Position numbers and translations under genes: made by a program
In this document: positions 8,969 through 22,376 of the stretch, piece after piece
How positions within the stretch are numbered: position 1 is the first letter of the stretch
Layout of the letters: each line of letters opens with the position of its first letter
Notes under the pieces: model-generated
What the model was told of the DNA's origin: nothing
The model's input: only the letters and a program-made list of their open reading frames with translations
The model's database searches: none
Assembly: GCA_021234155.1 (NCBI GenBank)
Contig: JAJEKV010000073.1
Span: forward strand, 4,994,001-5,058,000
Direction of reading: 5' to 3'
Source: Isoetes taiwanensis
Lineage: Eukaryota; Streptophyta; Lycopodiopsida; Isoetales; Isoetaceae
Length of the DNA stretch: 64,000 bases

Positions 8969-11655
8969 CAGCCAGACTTAATGATTTCTCAATTTTTTTC
9001 TTTTGTCTGGTATTGGCTGCAGGAGTTTCAGATGAGGCTTGCCCTTTCTTATATTTTGGCTTTTTCCTCTTTTTATGGTTCCTTGGCTGACAAGAGTTTA
9101 ATTTATCAGCCTCTATATCAGAGGATTTTTGCAGATAGGTATCATCTTCCCAATTAGCTTCAATAAAAGCATTAGGATCCGAGTTTTCTTTTTCATTATT
9201 AAAATCTGCTAAGGAGTGTGAACATTCCCAAAATTTAGAATTGCAGCATTCATAATTTAATAAAGAATTAGAAGTCAAAATATCTAGGTTTTGAGATTTT
9301 TAAATTTGCCTGGGAATGAGTTGCTCCAAATCCTTAATATTTGCATTCAGTTCATGATTATCTTGATCTTGCATATCTTGTACATCCAGGAACATGTTAA
9401 CTTGAGCATCTGTATTGCTGACCAATTCTGCATTGGAGCTATATCTGTTTATTTTCAAAAGACCTGGACTTTTGTCTTCTTTTTCACATATTTGGTCCAT
9501 ACCTATATCTGTGCAATTATAAATCCCTTTATTGCTGTCCACATTCTCATTAGGCTATTCTGTCTTGAGATTCTGAGATCACTGCTCTCTTGAATACTGT
9601 CTTGAGAATCATTAATGACCATATTATTTAAATTTAGATCCTGCTGAAGTGCTGCTATCTGGTCTGCAATGACTGGGGAGAGGCCACCAAATTTATCTGT
9701 AGGAATTGTCTGTGAATTTGTATTTGGAGAAAGGTCAATGAGATCTGGTTCATGGAAAGTTGAAATAGGAGGATTTAAGGATGATGGGACAAAGGCAATT
9801 GGCTCCAATGTGTTTGCACAAAAATCCTCAGATAAATCAGTTAGAATGTTAAAGCTATTAGAACAGAAAACCTTAGATGTAGTGTCTTTGGATGAGTTGC
9901 TAGTAATGTCTTGGTGTGCTGATGAAGATATATCACGAGCTAGTGAGGTAGGAACTTCAGGAGACATACATAATTTTGAGCCAGGATGCTCAGTTTCCAT
10001 GTTTTGCTCAGTACTTTCTATATCTTTAATTAATGGAACCTCATTTCCATTGACTTTTGTTTTGACTGTATTCTTGTCACTGGAATTCTTGTCATTGGAG
10101 TCGAGTTTTCCAGACTGCTTTCCTTTATCTTTCGAAGATGGTCCAGAACCTGAATGTATAATAATTCCTTTGTTATACTGCTTATGTGGCAAGTTGTTCA
10201 TGAGATTGATTTTACTGGATTCTAGAATGGAATTCAAAGTGTTATGCAGATCAAAAGTATTGTGGATGACTGGAGCCTTTCCCTTTGAGAGAGTTCTGTC
10301 TTGATTTAATCTGGCTACTTGGTTTTGACCTTGCAATTTGGTATTCTCATTAGGTACTGTATTTTTCTTAAGTGCAGCCATATTGCCCCTGTTCAAGACA
10401 TTTATTTTGACAACAGGCTGAACCAGTGATGAATATCCAGAGAATTGGCTCTGCAATTGAGATTGGCCAGTGTTTGCTGCCATTTTTCCTTGAGCCATTT
10501 TCCTTTTCTTTTGAATTCTTCTGTAACTGCCATTGATATTCCAATAACTATTTTTTTCCATAATCTGCTTCTCTTTATGCTCAAAATGTTTGGCTTGCTG
10601 ACTTGAATCCTTTATTTAGAAATCATTCCTTCAAATATTTGAAAAATCTGCCTTTTCTGAAGAGCTCGAGCATTGTGAGCAGGAAAAATGCCTAGAATTG
10701 CAATTATGGCAAAGATTTGATAGACCTACCCATCTTAATTGCATAGAAACTTTGGATCCAAAATACTCAATGAATGGAAGAGAGGTTGGAATTGGCTTGG
10801 AAAAATCAATTTGAACATAGCATCTTGGGGGCTTGTATGAAGAAAACTCAGTTGCAATGTATGTTCCAATGGAATTGAAAATTTTTGAGAAACATTCTTC
10901 ATGCCAGTAAATTGGGCTGAGGTCATTCATTTGAACATGAGCAATGCATAATCTTTCAAAGTCAGGAAGAGAGAGATTGGGGCACCACTTAAGGAAATGA
11001 AGTTGAAAGGTGTCACAGATGGCTCGACCAGATTTAAGAAGATAATTGGCAGTTCTGGAGGTTCCACATTCAATCATAATGTATGGAAAATTTAGCCAGA
11101 AGATTGAGTTTATAATAATTCCTTTGTGGAGTTTTAGAAGCTGATCCCACATTCTCTCAATTTTTAACCCAACTTTATCAACCCTAACCAAGACAACAGT
11201 ATTTTGCAAAGATTGAATTCTTGAAGCAATAACATTGGAGTGTAGCTTAATACCTTTGAACACTGAGTCAGAGCTTTCAGACGATCCAAATTGTTTGCAA
11301 GGTCTTGGTCTGAGAGAATTTCTTCAGTTGGCCTTTGGGGTCCATTTCGGATGGGAACACCATTTGTATCAAGAGTTGGGACACCATTGTAACCTGGATC
11401 TTTGGAGAGATCATCCCAAATAGGAGTGGATCAATCGAGATGATACATTCCTTTTTGATGCAAGTCAAAGTTAGAGAAATCTCCAAATTTTATGAAGGTA
11501 GAGGGTTGTTCATGGAATTTACTTAACTGGGATAGCAGATCAGCTTGATCAATGGCAGGCAGGAGCATGAATTGGTGCAAAAATGAAATGGAACTAAAGT
11601 TTAGGGTTTTAGCAGAGGTATATTTTTCTTTTTTTGAATTTTCAGCCGGAGCCAT
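8969..11655 (-). pseudogene. Plant L1-like LINE ORF1 (DUF4283-like domain, zinc knuckle), frameshifted
   Basis: The probable start is Met at 11655 (MAPAENSKKEKYT). After a frame change, 11263-10631 carries the plant L1 ORF1 core with a DUF4283-like block ending in SPIYWHEECFSKIFNSIGTY and a zinc-knuckle LCHNCNSRHFSCSQC. The segment 10561-9503 and the one ending near 8969 are a long, low-complexity Ser/Asn/Lys/Gln tail without recognisable domains. The protein would bind element RNA in the retrotransposition complex. At least three frame changes are needed to read it through. ORF2 begins at 8512 beyond the inserted LINE fragment. Confidence 0.75.
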
Positions 11656-11743
11656 TAAAGATTGGAAAATTGCAGGGGAAAACAACAAGGGAGACAGAAA
11701 AAACGATAATTAAGAAGAGAGGGCTAAGAAATAGCCTGCTAGA

Positions 11744-12316
11744 TCAAAGAAGCTCCTTACGTCGTTGATGTTCTTTAGGGTCGGCCATTCCACTATCGCT
11801 TGGAACTTTGCTGGGTTGGTTGAAATACCTTCCTGCAAAATGATGTCCCAAATACTCTATTCTGCTTGTTGCAGAATGGCACTTAGTCAACTTAGCGTAG
11901 AGTTTATGCCTTCTCAACTTTTCAAGAACTTCCTTCAAATGTATCACATTCTCATCCAAGGTTCTGCTGTAGACCGAGATGTTGTCGAAGAAGACAATTA
12001 CAAAGTCGCTGAGGAACTCACGAAACACGTCATTCATAAGCCTCATGAATGTTACTGGAGCATTGGTCAACAAAAGGCATGACGTGAATTCATAGTATCC
12101 ATATCTTATTTTGAAAGCCGCCTTATGGACATTTTCCTTCTTGATTCGAATTTGATGATAACCTGACCTTAAGTCGATCTTGGAGAAAAACTTCCTTCCT
12201 TGGAGTTGGTCCATGAGGTCATCTGCTCTAGGTAAGGCATACCTATTCTTAATGATGTAGAGGTTGGAAAATCTTGCCAAAAGAGCACATGCCTGAGAAG
12301 GAATGAACTCTTTCAT
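11744..12316 (-). pseudogene. Chromovirus-type gypsy RT fragment
   Basis: The frame contains [47 protein letters not shown] and FFDNISVYSRTL, in the usual order of a Ty3/gypsy RT palm. The catalytic FFDD has become FFDN. It is closely similar to the RT at 56.5-57.0 kb, so both come from the same chromovirus group. No gag, integrase or LTR is attached: the fragment starts and ends abruptly next to LINE ORF1 (11655) and unrecognised DNA (12317). Confidence 0.85.
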
Positions 12317-13977
12317 GAAAGAGAAATAAATCTGAGCAGTTGAAAGTGTTGGCCTCGAAAATTGAAGTATTTAGAATACTGAAGGTTCAAATTTCATACT
12401 CCCACTCTCACCCACGATACATGACCAATTAGATCATGAGATCACATGGCATTTTTGCTTTCATCTTTCAAATATTTCAGAATTTTTTTTTTTTTAATTT
12501 ATCCCTTTTTATAGTCTTACATTAACACTCTAGATATTTTATTATCTCCTACTGGAATAAGTATGTCATAATCGCACCATAATTGCGGATCTCGATAAGA
12601 GCCCGTGACAAACATGTTAGCCTCTCAAGGCAGTTAGACCTTGAGGACACATGGACTTCATTTTTTTGAGTCCAATGCGAGCGATTTAAGATGTCGTGAT
12701 AAAATGTAGTGTGAGGCGAGCTCAGAGCAAGGGAACAAGGACAAGGCATAGGCTTGGATGAACCAAAGTCTTTATCATGTATTCCATTCTTCAAATCAAA
12801 TAAGAAAAGGAGGACCATTATATTAGCACTTTCAATCTCTGTACCACCTGCTTACTATAATCTTATCCTCAAATGTGTATCCTGGATTGATGGGCTGCTT
12901 CAGATCATTTTATATGTGAGCCACAACTCACTGAGCTGATTTCACTTCTGAAGAGCATGGCATGCAGAGAGATTATTCCAATTTGTTTCTTCTCGATTCC
13001 TTAGTATTCCTTTTATACCCAGTTATCAATCTCTCGCATATCTAGAATATTTCAACAGAGAAAACAAATGGAAAGAAATGAATAATCATCTCCATCCTTT
13101 TATTTTTCTATAATTAGAATCATGTGAGAGATGGGGAGAAACCACAAAGGAGGAGACAGCTATCAGAGTCGTGTTACTTAGCCATCCATTTTAAGTTGGA
13201 TATTGAGTCTCGTACAATTATCATGGATGGCATGCATGCATCTCTTCACTTTCTTGGGTGGATTCAATTCAATGCAATTCAATTCGCAAGACATCCATTC
13301 AATGCATTCTTAACTTGAAAGAAATTCAATCCAGTTGTAGGTTCCCCAACGACTATTTTGTTTTGACTTCACTCCCCACCAATGACCCCGCCGAAGTATC
13401 CATAATATAACCACCGGCTATGAAGGAGGGCTCCTGCTCGGGCACGTCCCATTTGACAGTGGGGTCAGCCCTGCACGTTGTAACCAAAGGGGATCATGGT
13501 TTCATATGGGCATGAAAGGCATGACTTAGAAATGTCTTTGTTTGAGTGTACTATGGGAAGAAAAGGAGGTCGGGTGGTTAGACTAATAATGCAAAATCCT
13601 ATTTTTTTCTATTAGATCAAAACATCAAATCTTTTAATTTGTATAGTCGAGCTTTTTAATGGGGAAGAGAGAGAGAACTTGGAAAGTGTGAATATTTATA
13701 TTTTTATTGTTGGAGAATCTTCAAAAATTTGGTTTGAAAATAAGATCAAATGAATCAATTATAGATTCTAAAACTGTCAAAATTTATAAAAAAGAAGATG
13801 ATACAGATATGAATATAGGGAAACGATATGCGATTGGCAAAGAGGATCTGGAAGGGCCATTTTTAGTTAATATTAAGTCAAATTTGGGATTCTAAATTTC
13901 TAAGGGTTAGGGGTTCAATCTATATAAGCATGTTTAATGTGCAATAAAAAGTATGTTCAGATTATTTTTAAATGATA
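12317..13977. other. No recognisable genes
   Basis: This stretch has A/T runs (poly-T near 12482), degenerate short frames and no conserved domains. The sequence at 12,560-12,750 could be LTR-like but has no partner in the window. A short direct repeat of CAATTCAATGCAATTCAATT-type words lies near 13265. Confidence 0.35.
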
Positions 13978-14262
13978 AAAAAGGTCATAAAGGCACTCAC
14001 ACCGTGCAAAACCCCTTTTCAAAGCATTTGTTGACCCCATTTGCGTGATCTATGTGACTTTCTAGGTTTTTGGCATAAAAACAATTAGTTCAGTTGAAAC
14101 TTCATAAGTAGACTTTAAATAAGCTCTCTATGCTAGTTAGTGAGTTACATTGTACAAAAGTTTTAAATGGTGCTCAAAAAGGTCATGAAGCCACTCACAC
14201 CACACAAAATCCTTTTTTCAAAGCGCTTGCAGGTCCCATTTGCGTGCTCTGTGTGACTTTCT
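13978..14262 (+). repeat. Direct repeat pair, about 85 bp, 200 bp apart
   Basis: The sequence around 13981-14064 (GGTCATAAAGGCACTCACAC ... TGTGACTTTCT) recurs at 14179-14263 with about 85% identity by eye. Both copies include TTTGCGTG and GTGACTTTCT. The pair looks like an old tandem duplication of a roughly 200-bp unit. Confidence 0.7.
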
Positions 14263-16230
14263 CCAAATTTCAGCTCCAACGTGACCAATTTGATAAAATG
14301 AACTTTAAAATCGACTTTCTTGACTTGTCAAATCACCCAAATAGGTATCATATAGCATACAAAAGAAAGATTCTTTTAGGGTTCTGGCACAAAACCTTAG
14401 AAATCCTTTGTCTATAAAAACAACCTTCATTTTCACACAAGTACTCTCAGTCTCTCTCACTCAGATAATTTTCTAGGATATTTGTAAACTTTCCTAGCTA
14501 TTATCTACTCTAGTTCTAGTTTCATGGCCGCAACCAACTTTGTTAGATGGTACTGACCATGTCAAAGAAACATCCATTGATGAAGTCTTCCAAGTCTTTG
14601 ACCGTGCCTTTGATCTTCATGATATCTTTTTTTAGACACCCTTCTATCCTTTTCTTGCTCACTACAATGAACAAGTGCAAGGTCATCAGACCAGACTCCC
14701 AAACAAGAGTGGCAAATGGGTCTCTCTCTGAGTCATGACATCAGTTCTTAGTGATGCAAACATCTCCAGCACACGGTCTGGACTAGAACTAGTAGAATGC
14801 TTGAGTACATGTCTTGTAGGGCTCAGTATCATAGGTATTTGTCAGCAACTTCTTCATTAGCAATCTTTATATCGTGTCAATTTGTCAATAGGCCATGTTA
14901 GCCCTCATTACAACCTCTTGATCTTGCATCTTTGAACAAAAGAGTTGACTAGTCACTAAGTCAAGAGCTCGACACTAGAGAGTATCTTATTATCATGACA
15001 TATTAGGAGGATGAAGACTATGAGAGGAGGCCACAATTTCAAAGATGAGGGCTCTTCTTAGAAGACATTCCAAGAAGGGTATTCAACCTCCCATGGGCAT
15101 TACAATTCTAATGCCAATCATCATCGAAGTTGAAGAATACCTTTGCAACTTCCTTACTGTCTAGAAGAAGGGCTCTATATCGATGAGCTCCTATCCATGC
15201 TCACAGACAGCCAGATGACTTTGTCGATTGCTCACATGAAGAATTCCCTCGTGAAGTAGTAGAGTGCCACTCATACGTCGGACTTACATTATCAGATATT
15301 GAGACCTATAATACCATTAGATACAGATTTCAATAGCAGATCCTTCTAATAAAAGAAGAATTTTAAGCCATCCAGACAAGACTATACACGAGCAAGAGCG
15401 AGAACAAGGCCAGAATGACCATCTTCTTCAGCACAATGAAGTCTTCGAGCGGGAGCTACATCAACCTCAATAGCACCACTTCAATGCAAGAGACCATGTT
15501 GCAGCAAGAAGAGGATTCAAGAACAAGAAGGGCAAAACCAGCCAAAGGAAAGGATATTATTTCCATCATTCATCCAAGATCAGATAATGGTTTTTCGTCG
15601 AGATTTAAGCCCAAAGGATGAAGAAGCAACTTTCTATTAATAGCCTTATCTGGATTTAGTATGCATGCCAAAATGTGGAACAACATCAATCATGACATTC
15701 TCATAAGAAAATCAGTAGTCTTGCTTGAGTTTTCTTGCGGAAAACTTTGAGATGCATTTTTAACAATTCTGACAGCCTGTGCACCTGACCTTCCGACCCA
15801 AAGGGTCGCTCAAGCATTGGAGAAGGGGTTCAACCCTACATCCTCAGGAACGTCAGCCTCAGCCTCAAGTTCAAAGATGTCATGAACCGACCATGATTAG
15901 CTCTAAGAGTGAACATATGATTGTATTAATATTTATATAACCTTTGAATGTATAACCCATGTTAATAATTATTATGATCAATATAAGTATATCTTTCGTT
16001 GATCATACCATGTTCTTGAACTGTTTCTTCTCCAATGCAAAGAATCAACTTCGAAACGACACCTTAGTTTAATAAAAATGCAGAACAAGTACGTGTGATC
16101 CAACTGTGTAGCTAGAACTCCAGGGTCAGCTTCACGTACCCCAGGCAGTCAAGCTCAAGCTTCCAATTGGCAAGCTAGGAATTTATTTGGTGAAGAGCCA
16201 TAGCCGGAAGAGCTCACTCTAGCAGAAACT
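14263..16230. other. Unassigned degenerate region with a TATA-like promoter or LTR signature
   Basis: TCTATAAAAAC at about 14411 is followed by CT-rich CTCTCAGTCTCTCTCACTC, the layout of a plant TATA box and initiator or of an LTR R region. Downstream, broken frames continue to about 15,880 (for example 15415-15621, a Ser/Thr/Arg-rich stretch) without recognisable domains. Nothing can be named. Confidence 0.3.
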
Positions 16231-16239
16231 AACCGCCGC

Positions 16240-18540
16240 TTGATTACCATGTGGAGACAAACGCATGACGTTGCCAATCTTGTGGCTCCTATTGTACAAG
16301 CAGAGGAGCATGGTCCTCACCACCACCTGCACTTGATGGAGAGAAGCAACTTGATAACTAGCCAGAACAGCCAACAATGGCAAGAGCACATGAGACTAAG
16401 AAGAAGAAAAGCAGAGTCAGGAAATTAACTAGTCCTTCAAGCTCCAACTCAAGTAGGAGCTCCAACAATAGCTCAATTCTCAGTTCAGGCGATAGATCAG
16501 AGAGCTCCCATGGCAGAAACAGGAATTGCAGAGCGGATGAATATTAGAAAAGATAGACAATGTTGTAAGCAACATATGAGAAACAAGAAAAATTGAGGAT
16601 TCTCAAGAAAGTCTAGATCAAATATGGAGGCTGAAGCATGGTTGGATGAAGGAGTAAAGAGTAAGGATAAAGGGAAGCTGGCAATTGGAAACTTGCAGGC
16701 AGCTCGAATCTGGTGGAAAAGGTATGCTAAAAGAAACACGCTGAAGAAAAATAATTGCAAATTCAAAACCTTTAGCAAGGCATGTTATACGCACTATGTG
16801 CAAAGTCATATACATGCAGGCAAATTTAGCAATTCTATTGCCTAGATCAAGGAACCTTTCAATGGAAGCTTATATGAGAATTTGGCTCTATGTGCCACAG
16901 AATAGCGGAAAGGCAAGAGTGGATGGATATATTGAGAAATTAAACAACAACATCAAGAAGTTAGTCCATGCAATCAACCCAAGAACTATAGGTAGAGTAG
17001 AAGATAAAGCATAGAGAATGATCATCACACTAATATACCATCAAAGAGGCAGGCAATTTTTAGCAACGGCAAGGCATCAGAGTCTTATCCCAGGCCAAAA
17101 AGCCCACCCCCAGCACAACAATTTCATGGAACATCACACGTGAAGGTATCTTTCAAGAAACCAATTACAACAGGCCCATATACTTTAAGACGACGTTACA
17201 AGAGGATAGCTATTTTTCATCCCTTTAATATCACCTAAATTTTCAAAAAGTATTAAGTGATATAAATAATGATATTCAAGGTATAGTGGCACCGGTCATC
17301 AGTGTTCTCTTGAGCTCCTTTTCATTCTACTCATTTCTGACTCCACAAGTTTATTCTACTCTATTCTCTTCTAGTTTCTCTCACGCGTGGTTTTTGCTAT
17401 CCGATCTTAGAATCTTGCATGAATTCACATGTTGGGGATGCTGGATTCTTGCATAGCCTTGGTGCCTTTGGCTTTCTACAGTGCAGTGCGACACTTCCTT
17501 GACATTATTCTCAAGGAGTAGAGGGACAAATGCATCAAGAAGAAATTATGTTTTCGATGTTTTTATCCAGATCATCAGACACGTAATTGTCCTTTCATAA
17601 TGCAAGTAGCCTTAACAAAGATTCAAGGATGGGAATCACCAGTGAAAGCCAAAGAGGAAGAGGTTAAAGACTACATTGAGGGTGAGTGCAAAATATTTGC
17701 AGCTGTTGAGACATAAAATGCCGAGAGTCAATACACCATCATTTCTGCGGAGGAAAAGAGATGATATATCCTTCAGAATGGCAGACATCTTAAGGCTTAA
17801 GACTCTCAAATCTAAACCCAGACTAGTAGTAATGGCAAGTGGAGCAAGGCACAATACCAAAGGCAAGAGAGTTAGCTTTGGCATTACTCTCAATAAAGTA
17901 AAAATTGGCATGGGGCCTGAAGTTATCAATATTGTCAAATATGACCACATAGAGAATTGAAAGTCAGCTAAGGTAATTATCGACTGCAATGAATAAGAAG
18001 TGTTTATCCTAGCACTGAATGGCAAGCGCTTTACAATAGAAAATAAGGAAGTCATTTTGGTCATGCAGTGCACGTATACTAAAAAGCTAGGTAAGTGCAT
18101 TAAGGGAGATGAAGTCGCATATATCTTTAAGCTAGAAGCCGTTGACCTCGACAGCAGCAGAAGAAGGAAGGCCCTAGTTTCAATCAGTTACATAAGACCA
18201 TTGCCAAGTTAATAAAAGAATTTAATCATGTTTTTCCAATGAAATCTGAGAGTCCTGCCCTATAGATGCGTCAAACGTGAGATTACTCTTACATCTTATG
18301 TAAAGTTGACAAGCAAAGCTCTATATAGGATGATTGTCCCCGAACTAACGGAAGTTAAAAAGCAACTAACATAGTTGTTAGAACTCGGCTTTATAAGGTC
18401 AAGTATCTACCCCTTTGGAGCACCCACAAGAAGAAGAAGAATGGGAATCTAATGTGCATAGAGAGATTATCGTCATCTTAACAAGCAGACAATCGAAAAT
18501 AATTATGCGTTGTCAAGGGCAGACGGTTTAATGGATCAAT
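16240..18540 (+). pseudogene. Decayed chromovirus gag, protease and RT start
   Basis: The remains align block by block with the element at 54.4-56.7 kb. Gag is at 16620-17014 (GNLQAARIWWKRYAKR, SMEAYMRIWLYVP, RVDGYIEKLNNNIKKLV). A zinc knuckle CFRCFYPDHQTRNC is at about 17553-17595. Protease-flank blocks (LKTLKSKPRLVVMASG, GMGPEVINIVKYD) are at 17790-17950. An RT start is at 18230-18540, ending in ADGLMDQL. About 310 bp near 17175-17488 separates two adjacent gag blocks and is probably an insertion. The RT is cut at 18541 by the 3' end of a LINE. It is full of stops and not functional. Confidence 0.75.
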
Positions 18541-18616
18541 TGTAAGAATAGAATAGATTTTTTAGAGTCCACGACGACCAAGAGGCCATATGGGATCCAT
18601 AAAATGGCCTAGTACA

Positions 18617-18624
18617 ACCATTAC
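18617..18624 (+). repeat. Left target-site duplication of the hAT element
   Basis: ACCATTAC, identical to 26526-26533, immediately outside the terminal inverted repeat. Confidence 0.92.
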
Positions 18625-18632
18625 CAATGTTG

Positions 18633-18800
18633 TACCGTACTTCCATACGTACGGAAGGTTTTAACGTTTTTTACGTACGATACCTCTTACCGTACTTCCC
18701 ATTATGAAATGTACCTAAAAAAAATTAAGTACGTTAAAAAGTAAGAGGTATTGTACCTCTAACGTACTTATAGTACGTACGGTATGTTTTTTATATAAAG
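18633..18800. repeat. hAT left subterminal CGTACG motif cluster
   Basis: Repeated TACGTACG, CGTACGG and CCGTACTT words occur in both orientations over about 170 bp. A matching cluster lies at 26340-26520. In hAT elements such subterminal repeats bind transposase (family knowledge). The stretch 18801-19142 is A/T-rich and holds three copies of a CCATGTCATCTGTCATAT-like word at about 18952, 19027 and 19072. Confidence 0.65.
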
Positions 18801-19142
18801 TACTTGCAGTTTGTATGTGTTTGTGAAAATATGTACATTTTTTTATAGTTTGATTTGGCTGGTTTGGTATAACACAATATTGTATGCATACAGTTTAGAA
18901 TGACAAGCATTTAGTTGGATTGGACTCTTGAAACATACCACTACTATACGATACCATGTCATCTGTCATATAATACATCAGATCAGACCAAAACCTTGGG
19001 TACCAAAACTCTATGATACCATCACCATGTCATCTGTCACATATTGGATCAGACCTTACATATTAAAACACCATATCATCTGTCATATGGATATCTACTT
19101 TGGATTATACATAACGCATATGGAAGTGAAAGAAAAGCATAT

Positions 19143-22100
19143 TTAAAGTGTTCGTATTGCCGCAGATAGAAAACATAATATAAAAAACACACTGAACAGA
19201 GCTTCACAATCTGCTGAGCTGCACACATTACCAAAGGGGGCAATAAACGAAAACCTGTTGGCGGAAATTGTTGGCGGAAACTGTTGGCGGCTTGACATTT
19301 TCGTAGAAGACAAGGAGGTACAGTAGCCATGATGGCTGGAGGACGTCGCAGCGCATTGACGTATAGCCTCCGTATAGCCTCTTCCATTATAACAAGTGAT
19401 AAAGATCTGATAGTAGTAGGATGTTACATCCCTCCAGCAGACCGAGAACAACAATTGGCAGCAATATTCAGACTTGGTTCTTTTGTATCCAGATGGAAGA
19501 ACAATTCAAATGTTTTGCTTGTTGGAGATTTTAACTGCTGGACAGGTGGATTGCAGGCAAATCAGATATATGTTGACGGATCACCTGATAATCTGGAAGT
19601 AATACAGCCAATAGAACATTTTCTTAGGAGGAGCGACCATGGGGAAGTTAATGAAGCAGGACGCCACTTATTACATCTCTGCGAATCATTGGACTTGATC
19701 ATTTTCAATGGGATTCGCCCCTGGAACTCCTCAGGCTTTACCTACCGAGGTGAAAATGCAGGTCAGTTTATATATTCTGTAGTAGATTACTTAATTGGAA
19801 GTACTGCATGCTTTGGATAGCTCCAGAACTTTGAGATAGATGTTTTCCATCCTGAGACTGATCATGCTTGCATTCATTTTGAATTGGGTATTAAGCCCAA
19901 AATGGCTGTAAGGAAGCACCTTCCAAGACTTCAGTATAAGACTGATAAAAGGGAACGATTTCAAAGTGAGATTGAAGCCGGTATCCATTCTCTTATATCC
20001 TTTGCTAATGTACACACGAAGGCGGCAGCGCTAAATAATCTGTTAGTAACAAGTGTAAGCAGAGTATATGGGAAATCGGTAGGTGGACATGGCAAGCAAC
20101 CTAGGAACGCCTCGTTTGATCAGGAACTAAAGGAAGCAAGAAAGCAAGTGGATACTGTAGCAGGCTTGAAGAAGTATCGCAAAATGGCCCGAGACAAGAA
20201 AAAAAGCTGGGAACATGCACAGCAAGATAAGATGTTAATGGAATTGGATACAAAGAGATTTTGGAAGAAGCTGTCACCCATTGTACAAGATATCTCTCTC
20301 ACAGATTTAGACACATGGTATGCATATGCGCTTCATCTCTATTTTAAAGGCATTGATAAACTGCAGATACCAGAATGCACATCTGCACACTTTTGTGTAG
20401 ATGCTAGTGATGTTGAGGAAGGAATTCGATTGTTAGCATATGGCAAAGCATGCGATATTACAGGCTTGAGAGTAGAACACCTGAAGGCAGGGGGGCCAAT
20501 TTTGACAGAAGTAATAGCATTACTTTTTAACCAAGTAATTTGGGAAGGGTTCCCAACCGAGTGGAGCATGAGCATTATCCAGCCCATTTATAAGAAAGGA
20601 GACGTAGAGGACCCCGGAAACTATCACACAATCATGATAAGTCCAATTCTAGCTAAACTATTTGGTAAAGTTTTTGATCTTAAGCTGACAAAATGGGCAA
20701 ATGAAAATGACATTAGAGCAAACGGGCAAGCAGGTTTCCGAGCCGGGTATGGAACTCTTGATCATTTGATCACACTTCGCACGATAGTGGAGGAAGCTAA
20801 GTCCAGGAACAAAGCTTTGATTTGCTGCTTTATTGATTTTGCAAAGGCCTTCGATACGGTTCCGCGGCAAAAATTAATAGACAGATTAACACAGTTGGGG
20901 GTGCCCGAAGAATGGATCATTGCAGTGGGAAGACTCTACCAAAATGTGCAAGGAAAAGTGGTCACTCCAATGGGTATGACAGGGGCAATACCTAGTGATG
21001 TAGGGGTGAAGCAAGGCTGCCCAATGTCACCTACTCTATTTGGTCTATATGTGGATCAGCTTGAAAGCTTTCTCCAAGCAAAAGGTTGCAAATTCCCACG
21101 GATACATGAGGAGCTAGTGGTGCTATTGCTTTTTGCCGATGATCTGCTGCTCAGCATATTCTCAGGAGGATATGCAAGGACAGTTGGATGCGCTTGCCGA
21201 TTTTTGCAACAGGTTTGACCTTACTGTAAATTTGAATAAGACTAAGCTTGTATGCTTTGGTAAAATTGAGGCTAATGTTATATATCAAAGAGAAAGAGTA
21301 GAACAGGTTAATTTTTACAAATACCTTGGGCATGAAGTGTATGAAGGCAGGAGAAGCTGGACCCAAGGAATTGACAGTAGGATTTCAGCTGCATTGAAAG
21401 CATTCTATGCGATGCTTAATCAGGGCAGGCAAGCAAATGTGCGGTCTTGGCCAATATGGAAGCGCTTATTTGACACATTAGTCATGCCAGTTGCTTTGTA
21501 TGCTTGTGATCTATGGGGGTCGTCCTTGCCAAAAGGGAAGTGGAATGCGTTGGAGCAAATACAAAAAACATTACTACATATGGGTTCTAAAGTAAAAAGA
21601 TCAGTGCCATATGAGATTCTGTTAATGGAAAGTGGATCATACCCATTGGAGATCCAAGCAGCTTGGCAAACTGCCCGATACTTGAATAAAAGAGTAGAGG
21701 GAACATCTTTGGCATGTGTGGCAATCCAGGCCTCCACGGCCTTGGGAGAGAGGGGAAAAGCAAGCTGGCATAAGGATGTAACACGATGGTTGAACCGATT
21801 ACATCTTACAATGGCTGATTGATTTTGGGGAAGATTTTAAACAAAAAGCATTTGAGCGGTACATTGGGTTCTGTGATAAGAAAAAGGTCAGATACTATTT
21901 GGAAGACTTTAATCCAGAAGCAAAACATGGCATTCAGTTATATCTTAGTCATAAGAGCATGTACCCGGGAATGGTACAAGCAATAGCTCGAATACGCATG
22001 GGTTCACATCATCTTATGATTGAAACAGGGAGATGGTCAGGGCTTCCTAGGGAAGAAAGGACATGCAGATGCAAGCAGGATATTGAAACAGAATCACATG

Positions 22101-22376
22101 TAACATTTCATTGCCCTCGGTTCCATTCACTTCGGGAAAAGTACTCCCAAGTGGATTGGGACCATGAGAACTTGGCAACTCTTTTTCAAAAATACTCTAC
22201 AATATGCCAAGTGGCAAAATTCATTAGAGAGCTCCTTGAGAACATTGACAATAGTGAAAAAGATACTCTTATCAGTAGAGAGTAGACGTAAAAATTGTAA
22301 GAGTTGTCCCATGGCCTACGGGTCTTTGTTGGACGTTAATAAATCTTATTATTATCATTATTATTATTATTATTAC
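19143..22376 (+). mobile_element. LINE (second family), plus strand, nested in the hAT element
   Basis: The copy begins near 19143-19240 and ends with a GGCC-TACG-GGTC stem-loop, TTGGACGTTAATAAA and a (TTA)n tail at 22346-22376. It contains a continuous endonuclease-RT-zinc-tail gene with few lesions and is the best-preserved LINE in the window. The absence of the first endonuclease motif suggests 5' truncation. The exact left boundary and target duplication are unclear; GCATAT words near 19137 and 22382 are a weak candidate. Confidence 0.82.
19329..22285 (+). pseudogene. LINE ORF2: endonuclease, reverse transcriptase, zinc tail
   Basis: In one frame from 19329 to 21218, broken only by a TAG at 19818, come the endonuclease blocks VVGCYIPP, VLLVGDFNCWTGG, VVDYLIGS and ETDHACIHFEL. 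RT follows with QAGFRAGYGTLDHLI, CCFIDFAKAFDTVPR, DVGVKQGCPMSPTLFGLY and the catalytic LLFADDLLL (about 21130). A frameshift near 21150 moves the thumb to 21133-21822 (NLNKTKLVCFGK, KYLGHEV). A second frame change gives the tail at 21899-22285 with ETGRWSGLPREERTCRC and SHVTFHCP. The protein would nick target DNA and prime cDNA synthesis. First-domain residues before the GDFN block are missing. Confidence 0.87.

Noticed and set aside
9669-10304. 211-codon plus-strand ORF
   Set aside because: Antisense to LINE ORF1; no domain, and the minus strand has the zinc knuckle and DUF4283-like core in the same element.
14420-15900. Endogenous pararetrovirus (Caulimoviridae) fragment
   Set aside because: Promoter-like start and broken frames were considered, but no movement protein, coat zinc finger or RT motif could be read.
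22335-22376. Independent microsatellite
   Set aside because: The TTA repeat is the LINE 3' tail, since it directly follows the conserved stem-loop and GGACGTTAATAAA.
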